Below are positions 11,153-20,125 of a stretch of DNA of 64,000 nucleotides, piece by piece (position 1 is the stretch's first letter; the number at the start of each line of letters is the position of its first letter). The stretch lies in the NCBI GenBank assembly GCA_024642245.1, contig JAHEBM010000001.1, forward strand, positions 62,001 to 126,000, written 5' to 3'. Source of the DNA: Haliea sp. GTDB taxonomy: Bacteria; Pseudomonadota; Gammaproteobacteria; Pseudomonadales; Halieaceae. The translations under genes and the position numbers were made by a program. The notes beneath the pieces were generated by a model. It did no database searches and had not been told where the DNA came from. It saw only the letters and a program-made list of their open reading frames with translations.

Positions 11153-12418
11153 TCAGCTGGCCGCCTTCAGCTGCTGTTCCAGCCATTGCGCATGTGTCCA
11201 CTCCAGGAAATGGCCCACCGCATTTGCTGTGTGATCCGTACGCACGGAGTGAAACAACTCGAAGGCGTGTTGGGCACCCGGCAACTCCGCATAGGCGACC
11301 GGGTGGCTCGCCACCGGCTGCAGGGCGGAAACAAACGCCCGGGCCTCTTCCACCCACACCAGCGAATCGTGGGTACCGTGAATGACAAACATGGGTGGAG
11401 CGCTGGACGAAACATGATCCAGCGGTGACACGCTGGCCCATATCCCGGGGTTTTCCTCCCGGGTGCACTGCATCACCCTATCGGCAACCATTTCCTCCAT
11501 GGACATTTCCGGCCGAATATCAAAGCGGTCCAGGAAGTCGTATACCCCGTAAAAGGGCACCGCAGCCTGCAAGGTGGTATCCGCCTGCTCAAAACCGGGC
11601 TGCCATTCCTCGCGGTTGGGCGTAAGCGCCGCGAGGGCACTGAGATGCCCACCGGCAGAGCCGCCGGTAATAGCGATAAAATCCGGGTTACCGCCGTATT
11701 CACGGATATGCTCACGAATCCAGGCAATGGCTTTTTTTACATCAATAATGTGCGCTGGAAACGCCGCCTGGGGACTCAGGCGATAGTTTATCGCCACGCA
11801 CAACCAGCCGCGCTGCGCCATGTGATACATCAGCGGCAGGGCCTGCTGTTCTTTCTCGCCAATCATCCAGGCTCCACCGTGCACCTGCAACAGTACGGGG
11901 AAGCCCCCTTCGCGTGGTTCGTGCGGGTGGTAAATATCCAGCAGGTTGCGCTTGCCCGCATCTGAATAGCTGATTTGGCTGTGCCTGCGCACACCCTGCC
12001 GCTTGAAGCGAAACGGCTGGAGCCAGTGCCTGGCGCTGATATCGTCGGCCAGCAAGTGCTGGCGCTCAACCGGTATCCCCGCACGGTAATCCTGGCCGAG
12101 CCCGCGGCGCAGTGCCGCCCCCAGGTGGCGAGGGGTTTCCATCGCCTGGCAGTGCAGGTAAACCAGGCCGAGCCATGACAGGGCAAAAATACCCAGGCCA
12201 GCCTGTGCTAAAGGCTCGGACAGGCCCCCGGTAAAGGCGAGCAGCGCCGTGACTGCCACCTGCCAGATCAGGTGTATCAAGGCCAACTCACCCGCAAGCC
12301 AGCCCATCGCGAAGTATACGGGCACAAACCAGTAAACCTTGCGTGCCTGGATCACTGCGGTGGTGGTACATGCAGCACTCACCAGCGCGAGAAAAAAATA
12401 CGTTCCTGCCCAACTCAT
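11153..12418 (-). CDS. Membrane-anchored alpha/beta hydrolase (esterase/carboxylesterase-like)
   Basis: 421 residues. The N-terminal ~110 residues hold about four hydrophobic segments, then a cytoplasmic or periplasmic alpha/beta hydrolase domain of the BD-FAE/steryl acetyl hydrolase type. Visible catalytic parts are the oxyanion motif HGGAWMIG, the nucleophile elbow GGSAGGH, the acid in HGTHDSLVW and histidine in GAQHAFELFH. The ATG at 12418 has GGAG 6 bases upstream; the track start at 12430 has none. It is convergent with rsmE (20-base gap) and divergent from gshB. The substrate cannot be read from sequence; a short-chain ester or lipid is plausible. Confidence 0.85.
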   Translation of the reverse strand: MSWAGTYFFLALVSAACTTTAVIQARKVYWFVPVYFAMGWLAGELALIHLIWQVAVTALLAFTGGLSEPLAQAGLGIFALSWLGLVYLHCQAMETPRHLGAALRRGLGQDYRAGIPVERQHLLADDISARHWLQPFRFKRQGVRRHSQISYSDAGKRNLLDIYHPHEPREGGFPVLLQVHGGAWMIGEKEQQALPLMYHMAQRGWLCVAINYRLSPQAAFPAHIIDVKKAIAWIREHIREYGGNPDFIAITGGSAGGHLSALAALTPNREEWQPGFEQADTTLQAAVPFYGVYDFLDRFDIRPEMSMEEMVADRVMQCTREENPGIWASVSPLDHVSSSAPPMFVIHGTHDSLVWVEEARAFVSALQPVASHPVAYAELPGAQHAFELFHSVRTDHTANAVGHFLEWTHAQWLEQQLKAAS

Positions 12419-12581
12419 GCGCTTCTCCATCTACGATCGGCAATTACAATGGCGCCTATTCTAAAGCAATTTCTACCCCATGCCCCTACCACCAATCCAA
12501 AAGCACCACCCTTGCGCCGGCTATCGGCTTTGCGTAAGTTAACCAGCCAATAATTTCCTGTTACGGCAGATAGGTAATGTG

Positions 12582-13538
12582 ATGACCTTAAAAGTGGGCG
12601 TGGTGATGGATCCTATCGCCAATATCAATTACAAGAAGGACAGTACCCTGGCCATGCTGTGGGCAGCCCAGGCCCGGGACTGGCAGCTTTTTTACATGGA
12701 GCAACAGGACCTGTACCTCGACCAGGGGGTCGCAGGGGCAAGCATGGCCCCACTGACGGTCTTCCACGACCCGGAATGCTGGTACCAGTTGGGCCCACGC
12801 CAGGACGTCCGGTTGGCCGAGCTGGACGTGATCCTGATGCGCAAGGACCCGCCTTTTGATAATGAATTCATCTATTCGACCTACATCCTGGAAGCGGCGG
12901 AGCGCCAGGGCACCCTGGTGGTCAACCGCTGCCAGAGCCTGCGCGATTGCAACGAAAAGGTCTTCGCTACCCGGTTCCCGCAGTGCTGTCCGCCGGTGCT
13001 GGTCAGCGCCGACAAGAAGCGACTGAGGGCCTTCCACAAGGAACACCGGGATGTGATTTTCAAACCCCTCGACGGCATGGGCGGCACGGCAATTTTTCGG
13101 GTGAGGCAGGACGACCCCAACGTGAGTGTGATCCTGGAAATGCTGACGCAGCACGGGCAACAGACCATCATGGCGCAGCGCTTTATTCCGGAAATCACCG
13201 CCGGCGACAAGCGCATACTCATGATTAATGGCGAGCCGATTCCCTACTGCCTCGCGCGGGTGCCGGAGGTGGGGGAAACCCGGGGCAACCTGGCGGCCGG
13301 CGGATCCGGGCGACCACAGCCCCTGTCGGAGCGCGACCGCTGGATAGCCTCACAAGTCGGCCCGGCGCTACGCGAAAAGGGCCTGTTATTCGCCGGCCTG
13401 GATATCATTGGCGACTACCTCACGGAGATCAACGTCACCAGCCCCACCTGCATACGTGAAATCGACGGGGCTTATGACCTGGATATCGGTGGGCAGTTGA
13501 TGGATTGTATAGCGCAGGTTTTAGGCAAAAAGCGCTGA
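12582..13538 (+). CDS. gshB: Glutathione synthetase
   Basis: ATP-grasp ligase joining gamma-glutamylcysteine and glycine. The protein starts MTLKVGVVMDPIANINYKKDS, typical of proteobacterial GshB. It contains MRKDPPFDNEFIYSTYIL, the ATP-grasp FKPLDGMGGTAIFR, the glycine-rich loop NLAAGGSGRPQPLS and the C-terminal ATP/Mg site EINVTSPTCIREID. 318 residues from ATG 12582, preceded by AGGT; the track counts an extra GTG at 12579. It heads the plus-strand group gshB-tonB-yqgE-ruvX conserved in Pseudomonas. Confidence 0.97.
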   Translation: MTLKVGVVMDPIANINYKKDSTLAMLWAAQARDWQLFYMEQQDLYLDQGVAGASMAPLTVFHDPECWYQLGPRQDVRLAELDVILMRKDPPFDNEFIYSTYILEAAERQGTLVVNRCQSLRDCNEKVFATRFPQCCPPVLVSADKKRLRAFHKEHRDVIFKPLDGMGGTAIFRVRQDDPNVSVILEMLTQHGQQTIMAQRFIPEITAGDKRILMINGEPIPYCLARVPEVGETRGNLAAGGSGRPQPLSERDRWIASQVGPALREKGLLFAGLDIIGDYLTEINVTSPTCIREIDGAYDLDIGGQLMDCIAQVLGKKR

Positions 13539-13570
13539 CGTCGAGGTAGCCGGGCGGATAAACTGGCGGC

Positions 13571-14431
13571 ATGTACTATCTGGAATCGGGATACTCCAAA
13601 CACAGCCGGCTGCGCAACGCGATAGTGTTGGCAGTTGCCGTACATCTGATCCTGCTCATTGCCATTACCTTCGAAGCAAGCCCCGGAAACTACCATACAC
13701 CACAGATAGAGGTGACGCTGGCGGCCAGGCCCAGCGAGCAAGCGCCGGATGAGGCCCATCATATTGCCCAGGCGAACCAGGCAGGCGATGGCGAGGCAGC
13801 CGACCTGGCCCGCCTCACCAGCCCGAATAACGAGCTTTCCAGCGAAGGCGATCCGGGGGAGCAGGCACTTTTGCAGCCACAGGACGCGCCAACGGACCCG
13901 CACAGGGATGCCGTGACCACGGCTGCAGCGGCCCAGCGGGCCGTGGCCACCGAGCAACTGGAACAAGAGCAGCTGCCCTTGCTGGGGGTGAGCCCCGAAG
14001 TCGACAAACTGACCAGGGAATTGGCCAACCTGGAAGCCGAGCTGGACCAGCAGAGCCGCAACTATGCCGAGATACCCAGAGTCAGGCGCCTGACTTCCGT
14101 CTCGGCAAAACAATCCGTCGATGCAGCTTACCTGCTCGACTGGCAGCGCCGGGCCGAGGCGGTAGGGAACCAGTACTACCCGGAAGCCTCGATACGCTAT
14201 GGCCTGTTCGGCAGCCTGCGCCTGCTGGCTGTAATACGCGCCGATGGCAGCCTGGAAGATATCCGGGTGCTGTCATCCTCCGGCTACGCCGTACTGGACG
14301 AGGCGGCGGTCAAGACAGTGCGCATGGCAGCGCCCTACGCCCCTTTCCCGGCGGAGCTGAGGGCCACGACCGACAAGCTGGAGATAATTCGTACATGGAC
14401 TTATGGCGATAAGGGGCTAAGCTCAAAGTAG
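13571..14431 (+). CDS. tonB: TonB-family energy transducer (TonB3-like)
   Basis: 286 residues. One N-terminal membrane helix (about 18-36, NAIVLAVAVHLILLIAITF) with the histidine typical of TonB-type anchors, a long periplasmic linker rich in Ala, Gln and Glu with a predicted coiled coil around LTRELANLEAELDQQSRN, and a C-terminal TonB-like domain (YYPEASIRYGLFGSLRLLAVIRADG to the end). Position between gshB and yqgE matches tonB3 of Pseudomonas, a TonB paralogue linked there to twitching motility; pilTU lie just downstream here. No exbB/exbD is adjacent, so it must borrow a proton channel encoded elsewhere. Confidence 0.85.
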   Translation: MYYLESGYSKHSRLRNAIVLAVAVHLILLIAITFEASPGNYHTPQIEVTLAARPSEQAPDEAHHIAQANQAGDGEAADLARLTSPNNELSSEGDPGEQALLQPQDAPTDPHRDAVTTAAAAQRAVATEQLEQEQLPLLGVSPEVDKLTRELANLEAELDQQSRNYAEIPRVRRLTSVSAKQSVDAAYLLDWQRRAEAVGNQYYPEASIRYGLFGSLRLLAVIRADGSLEDIRVLSSSGYAVLDEAAVKTVRMAAPYAPFPAELRATTDKLEIIRTWTYGDKGLSSK

Positions 14432-14489
14432 GTCACAAATTTCCCGCGACTCGCGGCCATGGTGAGCCCCGGAAGGAGATTTTCACGAT

Positions 14490-15080
14490 ATGTCAGCACG
14501 ATTTTCCGTCAATACGGCCAGGAGCAGCGACTGTCTGCGAGACCATTTCCTGCTGGCCATGCCGGGGCTGTCCGAGGGTATTTTTTCCCAGAGCGTCACC
14601 TACATTTGCGAGCACGGTGAAAGCGGCGCCATGGGTATCGTCATCAACCAGCCGCTGGACCTGTCCGTGGAGGAAATTTTTGAACATCTTGATATCTCAC
14701 CCGTCCGTGACTTCTCCGAGGTGGCGGTCATGGCGGGTGGCCCGGTACAGATAGACCACGGTTTCGTTCTGCACCGCAACAGCGAGAAAAACTGGGAGGC
14801 CAGCCTGAAGGTCACCGCCGATATCACACTGACAACCTCCTGCGATATCCTGCGCGCAATCGCCAGGGACGAAGGGCCCGCAGAGCACCTTATTGCCCTG
14901 GGCTATGCCGGCTGGGCCGCCGGACAACTGGAGCAGGAGCTGGCGGATAACAGCTGGCTCACCCTGCCCGCGAACAGCGACATCATCTTCCACACCCGGC
15001 CCCAGCTACGCCTCAGTGCGGCCGCCGCCCTGCTGGGGATAGACATGAACCTGATCTCCGGTGAAGCCGGACACGCCTGA
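14490..15080 (+). CDS. yqgE: YqgE/AlgH family protein (DUF179)
   Basis: 196 residues. Matches the UPF0301/DUF179 family by LRDHFLLAMPGLSEGIFSQSVTYICEH and GAMGIVINQPLDLSVEEIFEHL near the start, MAGGPVQIDHGFVLH in the middle and YAGWAAGQLEQELADNSWL near the end. AlgH in Pseudomonas was linked to alginate control but the biochemical role is unsettled. A good ribosome site (GAAGGAG) precedes the ATG. It precedes ruvX, a pairing conserved across proteobacteria. Confidence 0.93.
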   Translation: MSARFSVNTARSSDCLRDHFLLAMPGLSEGIFSQSVTYICEHGESGAMGIVINQPLDLSVEEIFEHLDISPVRDFSEVAVMAGGPVQIDHGFVLHRNSEKNWEASLKVTADITLTTSCDILRAIARDEGPAEHLIALGYAGWAAGQLEQELADNSWLTLPANSDIIFHTRPQLRLSAAAALLGIDMNLISGEAGHA

Positions 15081-15100
15081 CAGCTGCTGAAAGATCCCAG

Positions 15101-15532
15101 GTGAAATCCCGAGGCCACACTGTGATGGCGTTTGACTACGGCCTGCGCCAGATAGGCGTGGCGGTGGGCAACAGCCTGCTGGGCTCAACGCAGGCGCTGC
15201 CCATCATCAGGGCGAAGGACGGTATACCCAACTGGCAGGCGTTGGAGCAGCTGATGGTGGAATGGCGCCCCGACCGGCTGGTGGTCGGCGACCCGCTGAA
15301 CATGGACGGGACTGACAGCCCATTGTGCGAACGAGCCCGTAAATTCGCGCGCCGCCTGCATGGCCGTCTTGGCCTGCCGGTGGAAATGGTCGACGAGCGC
15401 CTGAGCAGCTTCGAGGCGAAACAACTCAGTCGGGAACATGGCCACAAGGGCGATTACAAGCGGCATCCGATAGACAGCCAGGCCGCAGAGCTGGTACTGC
15501 AAACCTGGCTGGGCAGCAGGATCGAAGATTAG
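15101..15532 (+). CDS. ruvX: Putative Holliday junction resolvase / pre-16S rRNA nuclease RuvX (YqgF)
   Basis: RNase H-like fold protein; in E. coli YqgF is essential and acts on the 5' end of 16S rRNA precursor. MAFDYGLRQIGVAVGN carries the first catalytic Asp, VGDPLNMDG the middle strand, VDERLSS the Glu region, and PIDSQAAELVLQTWL the last Asp. 143 residues from GTG 15101. A GTG-ATG pair at 15122/15125 also fits, since GAGG lies about 10 bases before it and the family usually has only a few residues ahead of the first strand; the start is therefore uncertain by 7-8 codons. Confidence 0.92.
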   Translation: MKSRGHTVMAFDYGLRQIGVAVGNSLLGSTQALPIIRAKDGIPNWQALEQLMVEWRPDRLVVGDPLNMDGTDSPLCERARKFARRLHGRLGLPVEMVDERLSSFEAKQLSREHGHKGDYKRHPIDSQAAELVLQTWLGSRIED

Positions 15533-15570
15533 TGTAATGCCGCCCGATTATTGGCAGCACTGCATCAACA

Positions 15571-16716
15571 TCAGCGCCGGACGAATTTTCCCGGGTCGGG
15601 CGTGTCGTACGACAGTCCCAGTTCTTCCCGGCCGCCCTTGGCACCGGGTATTGTTTTTTCGAACATCTTGATCTGCAAGCGGACGTCGTTGGTGGAGTCG
15701 GCATACCGCAACGCATCCTCCTTGCTGATAACGCCGGCCTTGAAAGCGTTCACCAGGGACTGATCGAGGGTCTGCATGCCCAACTCGGTGGATTTGGCCA
15801 TCAGGTCCTTGATCAGGTGCACCTCTCCCTTGCGTATATAATCGGCTATCAGTGGTGAATTCAGCAGCACTTCCACTACTGGCGCACGCCCTTTCCCATC
15901 TTTTCGCGGCAGCAGTTGCTGGGCCACCATCGATTTCAGGTTGAGGGACAGGTCCATCCAGACCTGGCTGTGCAATTCCGCGGGGAAAAAACTCTGGATA
16001 CGGTCCAGCGCCTGGTTGGCATTGTTGGCGTGCAGGGTACACAGGCACAGGTGACCTGTCTCCGCAAAAGTCAGGGCCTGGGCCATGGTCTCGGCGGATC
16101 GCACCTCACCAATCATGATGACGTCGGGTGCCTGCCGCAGGGTGTTTTTCAGTGCCACATCGAAGGACTCGGTGTCCATTCCCACTTCCCGCTGCGTGAC
16201 GATGCAATTTCCGTGTTCGTGGATATATTCGATGGGATCTTCGATGCTGATAATGTGGCCATGGCTATGCTGGTTGCGATAACCCACCATTGCCGCCAGT
16301 GACGTTGACTTACCTGTTCCCGTAGCGCCCACGAATATGACCAGGCCGCGCTTGGTCATGGACAGTTCCTTGATGATCGGCGGCAGGCCCAATTCATCTA
16401 TGGTCGGGATTTCAGTGTTGATGCGCCGCACAACCAGGCCGCATTTTCCGCGCTGGACAAAAGCACTGGCGCGAAAGCGGCCGAGTTGCTCGTAACTCAG
16501 GGCATAATTGCATTCATGGTGCTTGAGAAAGGTTTCTTTCTGGTCCTCCCGCATGGTGGACAAAACCAGCTCCCGCGATTCTTCTTCCGTCAGCGGGGTT
16601 TCCGCGATGGGGCGTATTTCACCATCAACCTTGATACTCGGTCGCGCGCCCGCCGAGATGAATCCATCGGAAGCCTGTTCTTTTACAACTTGCTCAAGCA
16701 ATTGTTCAATTTTCAT
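15571..16716 (-). CDS. pilU: Type IV pilus retraction ATPase PilU
   Basis: Hexameric secretion-type ATPase that assists PilT in pulling type IV pili back. It has the N-terminal PAS-like domain, Walker A GATGTGKST, the Asp-box IISIEDPIEYIHEH, Walker B VIMIGEVRSAETM and the His-box TGHLCLCTLHANNANQAL. 381 residues, longer at the C-terminus than PilT, as expected of PilU. It follows pilT by 38 bases on the same strand. In the 38-base convergent gap to ruvX a short GCTGCC/GGCGGC hairpin can form on this strand, but lacks a T-run. Confidence 0.96.
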   Translation of the reverse strand: MKIEQLLEQVVKEQASDGFISAGARPSIKVDGEIRPIAETPLTEEESRELVLSTMREDQKETFLKHHECNYALSYEQLGRFRASAFVQRGKCGLVVRRINTEIPTIDELGLPPIIKELSMTKRGLVIFVGATGTGKSTSLAAMVGYRNQHSHGHIISIEDPIEYIHEHGNCIVTQREVGMDTESFDVALKNTLRQAPDVIMIGEVRSAETMAQALTFAETGHLCLCTLHANNANQALDRIQSFFPAELHSQVWMDLSLNLKSMVAQQLLPRKDGKGRAPVVEVLLNSPLIADYIRKGEVHLIKDLMAKSTELGMQTLDQSLVNAFKAGVISKEDALRYADSTNDVRLQIKMFEKTIPGAKGGREELGLSYDTPDPGKFVRR

Positions 16717-16754
16717 AGTGGTTCACTCCCTCATGCTACCGCGACCAGTGAGTC

Positions 16755-17789
16755 CTAGAAATTTTCCGGCATCCGCGCTTTTTCACGTGCCACATCCCTG
16801 GTCACTACCCGCTTCTCAACCATTTCGTGCAAGCACTGGTCCATGGTCTGCATACCCATCGCGCTACCGGTTTGTATCGCCGAATACATTTGCGCGACCT
16901 TGTCCTCGCGAATCAGGTTACGGATCGCCGAGGTGCCACGCATGATCTCGTGGGCGGCCACTCGACCCCCGGTAGCGCGCTTGAGCAGTGTCTGGGACAC
17001 AACCGCTTGCAGCGACTCGGACAGCATCGAGCGCACCATGGATTTCTCGGCAGCGGGAAATACGTCTATCACACGGTCGATGGTTTTTGCCGCGGAAGTC
17101 GTGTGCAGCGTGCCGAACACCAGGTGGCCCGTTTCCGCCGCCGTTAGCGCCAGGCGAATGGTTTCGAGGTCGCGCATCTCGCCCACAAGGACGATATCCG
17201 GGTCTTCCCGCAGCGCAGAGCGCAGCGCCTCGGCAAAACCCAGGGTATCGCGATGCACTTCGCGCTGGTTTACCAGGCATTTCTTGCTCTCATGAACAAA
17301 TTCGATCGGGTCCTCGATGGTGAGGACATGCTCGTATTTATTGTCGTTGATATAATCGACCATCGCCGCCAGGGTGGTGGATTTACCCGAGCCGGTAGGG
17401 CCCGTGACGAGCACCAGGCCCCGCGGCATCATACATATGTCGCGAAACACCTGGCCCATGGAGAGATCCTCCATCGACAAGACTTTAGAGGGAATGGTAC
17501 GAAATACGCCCCCTGCGCCACGGTTCTGGTTAAAGGCGTTGACACGAAAACGGGCCACCCCGGGCACTTCAAACGAGAAGTCTGTCTCGAGGAACTCCTC
17601 GTAGTCCTTGCGCTGCTTGTCGTTCATGATGTCGTAGATGAGATCATGCACCTGCTTGTGGTCCATCGGCGGCAGGTTGATTCGGCGGATATCGCCATCC
17701 ACGCGAATCATCGGTGGCAGGCCAGCCGACAGGTGAAGGTCAGATGCTCCCTGCTTGGCGCTGAACGCCAGTAGTTCTGTTATGTCCAT
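16755..17789 (-). CDS. pilT: Type IV pilus retraction ATPase PilT
   Basis: Main retraction motor for twitching motility. The protein starts MDITELLAFSAKQGASDLHLSAG, essentially the PilT family start, and is 344 residues long, the usual size. Walker A GPTGSGKSTTLA, Asp-box TIEDPIEFVHE, Walker B ILVGEM-like IVLVGEMRDLETI, His-box TGHLVFGTLHTTSA and the C-terminal AIRNLIRE motif are all present. The ORF track extends 20 codons further to 17849, but ATG 17789 has AGGGGAG just upstream. Divergent from yggS-proC, exactly as in Pseudomonas; no pilin or assembly genes are in this window. Confidence 0.97.
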   Translation of the reverse strand: MDITELLAFSAKQGASDLHLSAGLPPMIRVDGDIRRINLPPMDHKQVHDLIYDIMNDKQRKDYEEFLETDFSFEVPGVARFRVNAFNQNRGAGGVFRTIPSKVLSMEDLSMGQVFRDICMMPRGLVLVTGPTGSGKSTTLAAMVDYINDNKYEHVLTIEDPIEFVHESKKCLVNQREVHRDTLGFAEALRSALREDPDIVLVGEMRDLETIRLALTAAETGHLVFGTLHTTSAAKTIDRVIDVFPAAEKSMVRSMLSESLQAVVSQTLLKRATGGRVAAHEIMRGTSAIRNLIREDKVAQMYSAIQTGSAMGMQTMDQCLHEMVEKRVVTRDVAREKARMPENF

Positions 17790-17933
17790 ATGCTCCCCTG
17801 CATGCTCCCCTGTGCTATCGGCACCCATGGCCGACTGTTCCATGGACAACGCCGCCTTGCGGCAACAAAGTTCCGCCCCAGCTTTTTATTCTGCAGTCGC
17901 CCCCCGCGGCCGTAATCGGCTAAGATTCAGGCC

Positions 17934-18626
17934 ATGGATGAGCGACTACTTTCTGACAATATAGCAAAGCTACTCGAGAGAGTACGACTCAGCGCTGAAA
18001 AAAGCCAGCGAGTAACTGGCGATATTCTGGTGCTCGCGGTGAGCAAAAATCACCCCGCGGAGGCCATTCGAACCGCCTGCCAATTCGGCCTGGGAGCATT
18101 CGGCGAAAGCTATTTGCAGGAGGCGCTGACCAAGATGTCCCAACTGGGTGACCTGCCGATTAGCTGGCACTTCATCGGCCCCATCCAGTCCAACAAAACC
18201 CGCGCGATAGCCGAGCACTTTGACTGGGTTCACAGTGTCGATCGCGGCAAGATCGCCAGGCGCCTGAGTGATCACCGGCCCGCTACCATGGCGCCACTGA
18301 ATATTTGTCTGCAGGTCAATATTTCCGCAGAGGAAAGCAAGTCGGGCGTCTCCATTGCAGAACTGCCGCTGCTCGCACGGGAGGTACTGGCTTTGCCAAG
18401 GCTGCGACTGCGCGGCCTGATGACAATTCCCGCACCCTCGCAGGACCCGGTGCAGCAGCGCGCGGCTTTTGCCAGGCTGCGCCTCGCACTGGGACAAATT
18501 CAGGCGCTTGCCCCCGGGATAGACACCTTGTCGATGGGTATGTCCGATGACCTGGAGGCCGCTATTGCCGAGGGCGCGACGATACTGCGAGTGGGCACCG
18601 GGATATTCGGCAGCCGCAACAGGTGA
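17934..18626 (+). CDS. yggS: Pyridoxal phosphate homeostasis protein (YggS/PLPBP)
   Basis: Small PLP-binding TIM-barrel protein that buffers free pyridoxal phosphate and affects amino-acid metabolism; no enzymatic activity is established. The PLP lysine is Lys38 in LAVSKNHP. Other signatures are FGESYLQEA, WHFIGPIQSNK and LSMGMSDDLEAAIAEGAT, the last being the phosphate-binding end. 230 residues. Its stop overlaps a GTG that opens the long proC reading frame. First gene of a compact plus-strand operon running to hemW. Confidence 0.96.
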   Translation: MDERLLSDNIAKLLERVRLSAEKSQRVTGDILVLAVSKNHPAEAIRTACQFGLGAFGESYLQEALTKMSQLGDLPISWHFIGPIQSNKTRAIAEHFDWVHSVDRGKIARRLSDHRPATMAPLNICLQVNISAEESKSGVSIAELPLLAREVLALPRLRLRGLMTIPAPSQDPVQQRAAFARLRLALGQIQALAPGIDTLSMGMSDDLEAAIAEGATILRVGTGIFGSRNR

Positions 18627-18697
18627 TTTTGACAGAAGCGGCCGTGTATACTGACAGACTTGTTTTTCCAGCTTCAGTAACTCAACGGGCAGGTTTC

Positions 18698-19519
18698 TTG
18701 GACGCACCCCATATCGCATTTATCGGCGCCGGCAACATGGCAAGCAGCATTATCGGCGGCCTGGTCCAGAGCGGCCATCCCGCCAGCTCCATCAGCGCGG
18801 CCGATCCCTTCCCGGCCAGCCTGGAGCGGCTTGGCGAGATAGCCGCGGTCACACTGTGCGCAGACAACGCCGCGGCGGCTGAGCAGGCCGATGTCGTGAT
18901 AATGGCGGTAAAGCCCCAGGTCATGGCGGCGGCCACCAACAGTATTGCGCGGGCAGTACGGGCGAGGCGCTCCCTGGTGATCTCAATCGCTGCGGGCGTC
19001 ACCATCACCAGTATGCAGGCGCGCCTCGGACCCCAGGCTGCCATCGTGCGCTGCATGCCCAACACCCCGGCACTACTGGGCTGCGGAGCCACCGCACTGT
19101 ATGGCAATGCCAACGTATCCGCGCTGCAGCACGAGTATGCGGAGTCGATTCTCTCGGCGGTTGGCATGACGCGCTGGGTTCCCACCGAGGGTGCGCTGGA
19201 TGCGATCACGGCGCTTTCAGGCAGCGGGCCCGCTTATTTTTTCCTGTTCATGGAAGCAATGATCGACGCTGCCTGTGAGCTGGGCCTGGATCGCGAGACT
19301 GCGACGGCGATGACGCTGCAAACCGGGCTGGGCGCTGCCCGCATGGCCGTGGAGAACGATGTCGACCTGGTCGAGCTTCGACGTCGCGTGACCAGCCCCG
19401 GAGGTACCACAGAACGCGCTATCCAGAGTTTCGAGGACAGCGACCTGCGCAATATCGTCGCAAAGGCCCTGGACGCGGCGGCAGATCGCGCAGCCGAAAT
19501 GGCGCGGGAAATGGGCTAG
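18698..19519 (+). CDS. proC: Pyrroline-5-carboxylate reductase
   Basis: Last step of proline synthesis, NAD(P)H-dependent. The Rossmann motif IAFIGAGNMASSIIGGL is at the N-terminus; VKPQVM, RCMPNTPALLGCG and the C-terminal ALSGSGPAYFFLFMEAM and RRRVTSPGGTTERAI are standard ProC signatures. I place the start at TTG 18698, which gives 273 residues and begins LDAPHIAFIG, as in homologues; AGG sits 5-6 bases upstream. The track's GTG at 18623 would add 25 residues unlike the family but would overlap the yggS stop. Direct N-terminal evidence would settle this. Confidence 0.93.
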   Translation: MDAPHIAFIGAGNMASSIIGGLVQSGHPASSISAADPFPASLERLGEIAAVTLCADNAAAAEQADVVIMAVKPQVMAAATNSIARAVRARRSLVISIAAGVTITSMQARLGPQAAIVRCMPNTPALLGCGATALYGNANVSALQHEYAESILSAVGMTRWVPTEGALDAITALSGSGPAYFFLFMEAMIDAACELGLDRETATAMTLQTGLGAARMAVENDVDLVELRRRVTSPGGTTERAIQSFEDSDLRNIVAKALDAAADRAAEMAREMG

Positions 19520-19533
19520 GAGAGTATTGATTC

Positions 19534-20121
19534 ATGGGTGCAGTCAATGAAATCGTCGGATACCTGATACAGACCTTTCTCAGCCTGTATCTGGTGGCCA
19601 TGTTATTGCGGTTTTTACTGCAACTGGTGCGGGCTGACTTCTACAACCCGATAAGCCAGTTCCTGGTCAAGGTAACCAATCCCCTGGTGATTCCGCTGCG
19701 AAAGGTGGTACCTGGCTTCGCCGGAATGGACATCGCCTCCCTTTTACTGGCTTTCCTGCTGCAAATGGCCGGTATCACGGCGATGGTTTTCCTGAAATTT
19801 GGCGGTTTCCCACCCCTCGGGCTGCTACTCACAGGTAGCCTGCTGGGAATCGTGGCCCTGCTGGTGAACATTTATTTTTTCGCCCTGTTGGCAATGATCA
19901 TCCTCAGCTGGGTCGCGGCGGGCAGCCGTCACCCGGCCATTTACCTTTTATACCAGATCACGGAACCCGTGATGGCCCCATTCCGCAAGGCACTGCCCCC
20001 TATGGGCGGCCTGGATTTTTCCCCGATCCTGGTGTTCATCCTGATCAATGTCATTCAGATCGCCCTGCACCACATGTCCGCTGCGGCCAATGTGCTGGGG
20101 CTCGCTCCCTGGTTGACCTGA
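19534..20121 (+). CDS. yggT: YggT family integral membrane protein
   Basis: 195 residues in two YggT repeats, each with two hydrophobic helices: helices around [20 protein letters not shown] and [20 protein letters not shown], then a second pair starting [20 protein letters not shown] and ending with [17 protein letters not shown]. The [20 protein letters not shown] and [16 protein letters not shown] segments after the first helix of each repeat are family hallmarks. Linked to osmotic/potassium tolerance in some bacteria; mechanism unknown. It follows proC by 14 bases and precedes metX by 4. Confidence 0.93.
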   Translation: MGAVNEIVGYLIQTFLSLYLVAMLLRFLLQLVRADFYNPISQFLVKVTNPLVIPLRKVVPGFAGMDIASLLLAFLLQMAGITAMVFLKFGGFPPLGLLLTGSLLGIVALLVNIYFFALLAMIILSWVAAGSRHPAIYLLYQITEPVMAPFRKALPPMGGLDFSPILVFILINVIQIALHHMSAAANVLGLAPWLT

Positions 20122-20125
20122 CATT

